Source: Sacculina carcini (lineage: Eukaryota; Arthropoda; Thecostraca; Sacculinidae). From it: a DNA stretch of 64,000 nt. The notes beneath the pieces are model-generated. The model saw only the letters and a program-made list of their open reading frames with translations, was not told the origin of the DNA and did not search any database. Below, piece after piece: positions 58,808-64,000 of the stretch. The stretch lies in the NCBI GenBank assembly GCA_916048095.2, contig OU696570.1:6005518-6069517 (forward strand), read 5' to 3'. Within the stretch, counting starts at the first letter, position 1. The number at the start of each line of letters is the position of its first letter. The translations under genes were made by a program, and so were the position numbers.

Positions 58808-61800
58808 AAATGAAAGAGCTAGTGAAAGAGCGGAATTGACTGTTGAGTCTTATTAATTGTATATTTATTCATATGTATTGTTATTTGTTCATGCTTATTG
58901 TTATTTATTTTCTATTTATTTATATTTATTCTTATTTTACTCTCTATTTATTACTATTTATTATTGGTTGTTGTTATTTATTAAATTATACTTTTACTCA
59001 GTGTTGGCTGTTGTTGTTTATTGAATCATATTTATTGTTGTTGCTGTTTATTGAATCACTAGCATTAAAACCCGCCCGTAGTGCGGAACAATTCATAAAA
59101 ATGAATTGAATAATTGAAATTTAATTAAATTATGAATTTTCATTTAAATATTTTGCAAATTAAAAATAAATAAGGCAAACTCATGAAAACCTTAATCAAT
59201 TAAAAAGTCTAAATTTCATTATTTTTAATTTTATTTTGACAAAATATTTTCACTCAGCCCGCCTCATATTTAAACCCGCCCGACGTGAGGAATAATTCAG
59301 AACTCGAACACCATCCGTTCTGGTTCTTGAAGTCAAATCCATTAGTTTTGTATATGAATTCATTCTACACGGTGAAATTGAACGTTTTATTGCTGCCCGC
59401 GGGACATTTTTATTTCATAAAAATGAGCCATCGCTTCGTTTGCGTTTGAAGCCCCTGATCATTGAACCAGCGAACCATGAACCAGCGCAATTATGTCACC
59501 TCATATGCAAGCATACATACACAGACAGACAGATAATTTCTTCTTTATGTATATATATAGCATTAAAACCGCATTAAACCCGCCCGTTGTGCGGAACAAT
59601 TCATAAAAATATTGCAAATTAAAAATAAATAAGGCAAACTCATGAAGACCTTAATTAATTAAAAAGTCTAAATTTCATTATTTTTAATTTTATTTTGACA
59701 AAATATTTTCACTCAGCCCGCCTCATATTTAAACCCGCCCGACGTGAGGAATAATTCAGAACTCGAACACCATCCGTTCTGGTTCTTGAAGTCAAATCCA
59801 TTAGTTTTGTATATGAATTCATTCTATACGGTGAAATTGAACGTTTTATTGCTGCCCGCGGGACATTTTTATTTCATAAAATGAGCCATCGCTTCGTTTG
59901 CGTTTCAAGCCCCTGATCATTGAACCAGCGAACCATGAACCAGCGCAATTATGTCACCTCATATTCAAGCATACATACACAGACAGACAGATAATTTCTT
60001 CTTTATGTATATATATAGCATTAAAACCCGGCCGTTGTGCGGAGCAATTCATAACATGAAATTCATATTCAATTCATAAAAAAATATGGAAAAATAAAAA
60101 TGAAATAGGGTACACTCATAAAAATATTAATCAATTGAAAATTATAAGTTTAATTATTTTTATTTCGACAAAATATTTCCCCTCAGTCCGCCTGAGTCAT
60201 TTTTAAACCCGCCCGTCGTGCTGAATAATTCAGAACTCGAACACGATCCGTTCTGCATCTTGAAGTCAAATCCATTGGTTTTGTGTATGGATTAATTCTA
60301 CAAGGTAAATTGAACGTTCTATTGTCTATAGTTGCTGCCCGCGGAACATTTTTATTTAAAAAAATACCTTTTTTAAAATAAATCATTTGAAACAATGAAC
60401 TAAAAAATGGAAACACTTTTTTTATACCCGCCCGTCGTGCGGAACAATTCATACAATAATATTCATATTTGAAGTCAAATCCATTGGTTTTGTGTATGGA
60501 TTAATTCTACAGGGGAAATTGAACGTTCTATTGTCTATAGTTGCTGCCCGCGGAGCATTTTTATATTAAAAAAATTACCTTTCTTAAATGAACCATTTGA
60601 AAAAATGAACTAAAAAATGGAAACACTTTTTTAAACCCGCCCGTCGTGCGGAACAATTCATACAATAAAACTCATATCAAATCCATAAAATATAATGAAT
60701 ACAAATTGAAAACCAAAAAATGTAACCTATAAATATCTTAACCAATATAAAAGTCTAAATGTGAATATTTTTGTTCTTATTTTGACAAATATTATCCCTC
60801 AACCCGCCTGATATATAAATCTGCCCGTCGTGTGGTATAATTCAGAACACAAACACGAAACAAACAATGAAAGTTGATGAAATCTTTTCATCAGAATGCT
60901 TCCAAACTATATTTATTACTTAACATCATTCCCCAATATCATTTGCTTAAGTACTATTTCACTTTTACCGCTATAATATTTATTGTTAAAATTTATATAT
61001 TTTCCGCTATCATTAAAACCCAATATAACCTGAGTCAAACCTACCCAACCCAACCCAACCATCCAATCTTGACCGCTCTCAGCCTAGTCTGAGGTGATTT
61101 AACTTATTAGTTTGTGATCACAAAATATACTGATTCGATCATAATTTGTAATCAGAAGACTGAGATTATCTACCTCAGGGGTCCCAAACACGCGGCCCAC
61201 CAATACTTTTCTCATAACCCGCCAATATAGTATCGGAACCAAACTGTAAGGCAGCTAAATTCACATTTTTTGCATAATGCGATATAATTATACACCATTA
61301 TCATATTATCTCATAATTCCCGGTTAATGCTTCCACTCATGCATCATATTCATACAGTTGTTATTTTTTGGATTACACCGATATTACAGCCCTTGATATT
61401 ACAGCCGATATTATATTATGCAATCTATATTCTGCTACGTATTATTCCTAATACATATATCATCAGATCGCAAAATATATTTAAAGGTTCACATCATTCT
61501 CCGCCATCATTTTCTTAAGAGCTATTCTACTTTTATCGCTAGAATATTTACTGCTAGCAAAATATCATATACCTCGCTATCATTTAAACCCACTCTTTAT
61601 AGATACATTTAATTCGCCCGTCGTGCGGAACAGTTCATAAAATATAATTAATATTCAATTCATAAAAAATTAGTGAAAACTGAAAAAGAAAAACAAACCC
61701 ATAGGAAAGTTTTGGCCAATATAAAAGTCTAAATGTGAAATTTATGTTTCAATTTAGAAAACATGTTTTTCCACAACCCGCCTCATATTTAAAACTGCCC

Positions 61801-64000
61801 GTCGTGCGGAATAATTCAGAACTCGAACACAAAACAAACACAAAGAAAATTGATGAAAAACGACCAATAGAAAAAGTCAAATTTGTAAATTCTTGTTTTA
61901 ATTATTGACGATGTTTTTTCCCTCAACACTGCTCAAATTCTCACCCGTCCTTCGTGTGTAGTAATTCAGAAGTGTAACACTAACAAAACAATGAAACTTT
62001 CTGTCATCTCTATAATTCCAGATTAATGCTTCCGCTAAAACAGCAGATGCATATAGTTGGAATTGCATGATATAACAATCCGTATCCTTATGCAACTCAA
62101 GCGTATGGAACTTGAAATTAAACCAATTAAATTATACAGTAAAATTCAGTAGTAAACTTTGTTCCCAGTAATATTTTACCCGCCCGTCGGGCGGAACAAT
62201 TCATGTGTAAATATTGAGGACAATAAAGCCTTTCTATTCAGTATAGTTAATTAATTAAACTGTACCAAATAAAACCACACCATCCATGCTTGGAGCTAAT
62301 ATGATGCATTCTTAATTGTGATTGGGCTTCAGTGAAATTTAATCGGTGTATATTCCTGTGTAATCGCAATTGCGCATAATAGCTGTCAAATTGGCAATAT
62401 GTCCTTTTGACTTTACACCACCCTAACTTCCTTCAGATACACTTTGGAAAATTACAAATTATACCGTATTGTAGAAAACAAGATTTCTAGCACGATGGTA
62501 TAATTTATTTATATGTGTAACAAATAGTTACTGAGAAATAGTAGAAAAATGAATTAATTATATTCGCCCGGTGTTCAAGTGTAATTTTGGATGTATTTGA
62601 GAATTTTGCCAATCTTACACGTTTTTTTGTATCATTTGTGGGTATAAATTATACCTTTGCTTGTAGAACACAAGATTCTCTACACAGTAGTATATTCCTG
62701 TGTAATCGCAAGTGCGCATAATAGCTGTCAAATTGGCCATATGTTCTTTTGACTTTACACCGCCGTCACTTCCTTCAGATACACTTTGGAAAATTAAGAA
62801 TTATACCGTATTGTAGAAAAAAAATTTCTAGCACGATGGTATAATTAATTTTGATGTGTGACAAATAGTTACTGAGAAATAGTAGAAAAATGAATTAATT
62901 GTAGTCACCCGGTGTTCAAGTGTAATTTTGGATGTATTTGAGAATTTTGCCAATTTTACACGTTTTTTGTATCACTTGTGGGTATAAATTATAACTTTTC
63001 TTGTAGAACACAAAATTATCTACACAATAGTTAAATTTTTATAGCTGTACCATTGCTGGTTTATGAGAAATAGATAGCGGAATATTGACCAAAATATTCG
63101 CGTTTTTCAGTGCTAATTTTGCATTTTTGACTTTGTCATTTTGACTTCACACCGCCGTAACATTTTTTAATACACTTTGGAAAATTAAAAATTCTACCGT
63201 GCTGTAGAAAACAAAATTCCCAGCATGATGGTAATATTTATTTAGATGTGTCATAGTTAGTTGCTGAGAAATAGAGAAAAAAGTACAGAAAATCGGACGC
63301 GTCGAGCTTAAATATAATTTTGAATGTAGACTGAAATTTTGTCATTTTTACATATTTTATATTTAATTTTTGGATATGAATTATAGCCTACCGAGTAGAA
63401 CGGAATATTCTCTACACATTGGTATAATCTGTTTGGCTGTACCATTTCTGGTTTATGAGGAGTAGATGCAGGAATATTGACCAAAATTTTCGCATTTTTC
63501 AGGGTTCATTTTGTCTTTTCACCGCGATAAATTTGTTTGCTTTAATTTTTAAAATTTTAAATTTATTCTATCGTGTAGACAAGAAAATTTCCAACGTAAT
63601 GGTATAAATTGTTGGCGGGTACACCAAGTGGTTACCGAGTAGCAGCTTGCTGAAAATGGACCAAGGAGGGTGGGACAGACAAACTTACAGACACACAGAC
63701 AGACAGACAGAAGATCTTTTTTATATATATAGATATTTATTGTTGTTGTTTATTGAATCATATTTATTGGTGTTGTTGTTTATTGCATAATATTTATTTG
63801 TGTTCTTGTTACTTATTGAATCATATTTATATTTATTGTTAGATGTTTCTTATTTACTCATATTTATTGTTAGATGTTTCTTATTTAATCATATTTATTG
63901 TTCTTGATTGTTATTTATTACTTATTTATCGATATTTATTCTTATTTATTGATGGCTGTTATTTACTGAATCACATATTTATTGTTGATTGTTATTATTT
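58808..64000 (+). mobile_element. 3' tail of a second copy of the non-LTR element seen at 9087-10519, split by a Helitron
   Basis: 58808-59058 reads GAGCGGAATTGACTGTTGAG and the 30-bp minisatellite, matching the minus strand of 9430-9920. The match resumes at 63734 and continues to the window end. The Helitron at 59059-63733 lies between, so this tail is older than the Helitron insertion. Confidence 0.9.
59059..63733 (-). mobile_element. Helitron (4675 bp), minus orientation, with perfect empty site
   Basis: 5' end TCTATATATATAAAAAAGAT at 63733; 3' end CCGC...GCGG hairpin then TTTTAATGCTAG at 59059-59062. Flanks TTTATTGAATCA and TATTTATTGTTG join to the minisatellite sequence present at 59017-59040. 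So it inserted between A and T with no duplication, the hallmark of Helitrons. It has the same module order as 40765-45556: two ~0.47-kb modules at the 3' end, a ~2-kb middle, then the ~0.35-0.4-kb repeat module. No Rep/helicase ORF. Confidence 0.95.

Overview
The window is nuclear DNA of an animal, most likely an invertebrate. It holds parts of two conserved eukaryotic genes, split by GT-AG introns, in an AT-rich background crowded with transposons: Helitrons, LTR retrotransposons, several non-LTR retrotransposons, a Penelope-like element, piggyBac, Tc1/mariner-like, hAT-like and other TIR elements. Nothing in the sequence lets me name the phylum.

Layout. Positions 1-11035 carry the 5' two thirds of PRPF6 (U4/U6.U5 tri-snRNP protein) on the minus strand. 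Exons 8 to 1 lie between 3309 and 10796; the remaining exons lie left of the window. Intron 8 contains an uninterrupted (CA)485 tract. Positions 12009-15842 are an inverted second copy of the PRPF6 5' end (exon 1, intron 1, exon 2, now on the plus strand). It sits inside a plus-strand non-LTR retrotransposon, between 15-bp direct repeats. Each copy of intron 1 has taken its own insertion: a 5'-truncated non-LTR element in the original, and a small LTR element that keeps only its integrase in the copy. The same host non-LTR element is also split by a piggyBac (16129-18734, TTAA duplication). A decayed Ty3/gypsy-like element follows on the minus strand (20021-24117).

Positions 24989-32833 carry TIPIN (replication fork protection factor, Swi3 family) on the plus strand in four exons. 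Its 5.6-kb intron 3 holds nested transposons. From 33265 to 51390 there is an 18-kb composite of Helitron units, head-to-tail and nested, including one intact-ended inverted Helitron (40765-45556) and a Penelope-like fragment with a GIY-YIG nuclease domain and a hammerhead-like motif. Then come a hAT-type fragment, a nearly complete LTR retrotransposon (52133-56605), AT-rich repeats, and a second intact-ended Helitron (59059-63733) inserted in the repetitive 3' tail of a non-LTR element.

Several insertions can be removed on paper to give back the exact empty site (two Helitrons, the piggyBac, an element with an 8-bp duplication, two retroelements). This fixes their ends at single-base level and gives a relative order of events. 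All exon and element boundaries were read by eye; no alignment or database search was run.
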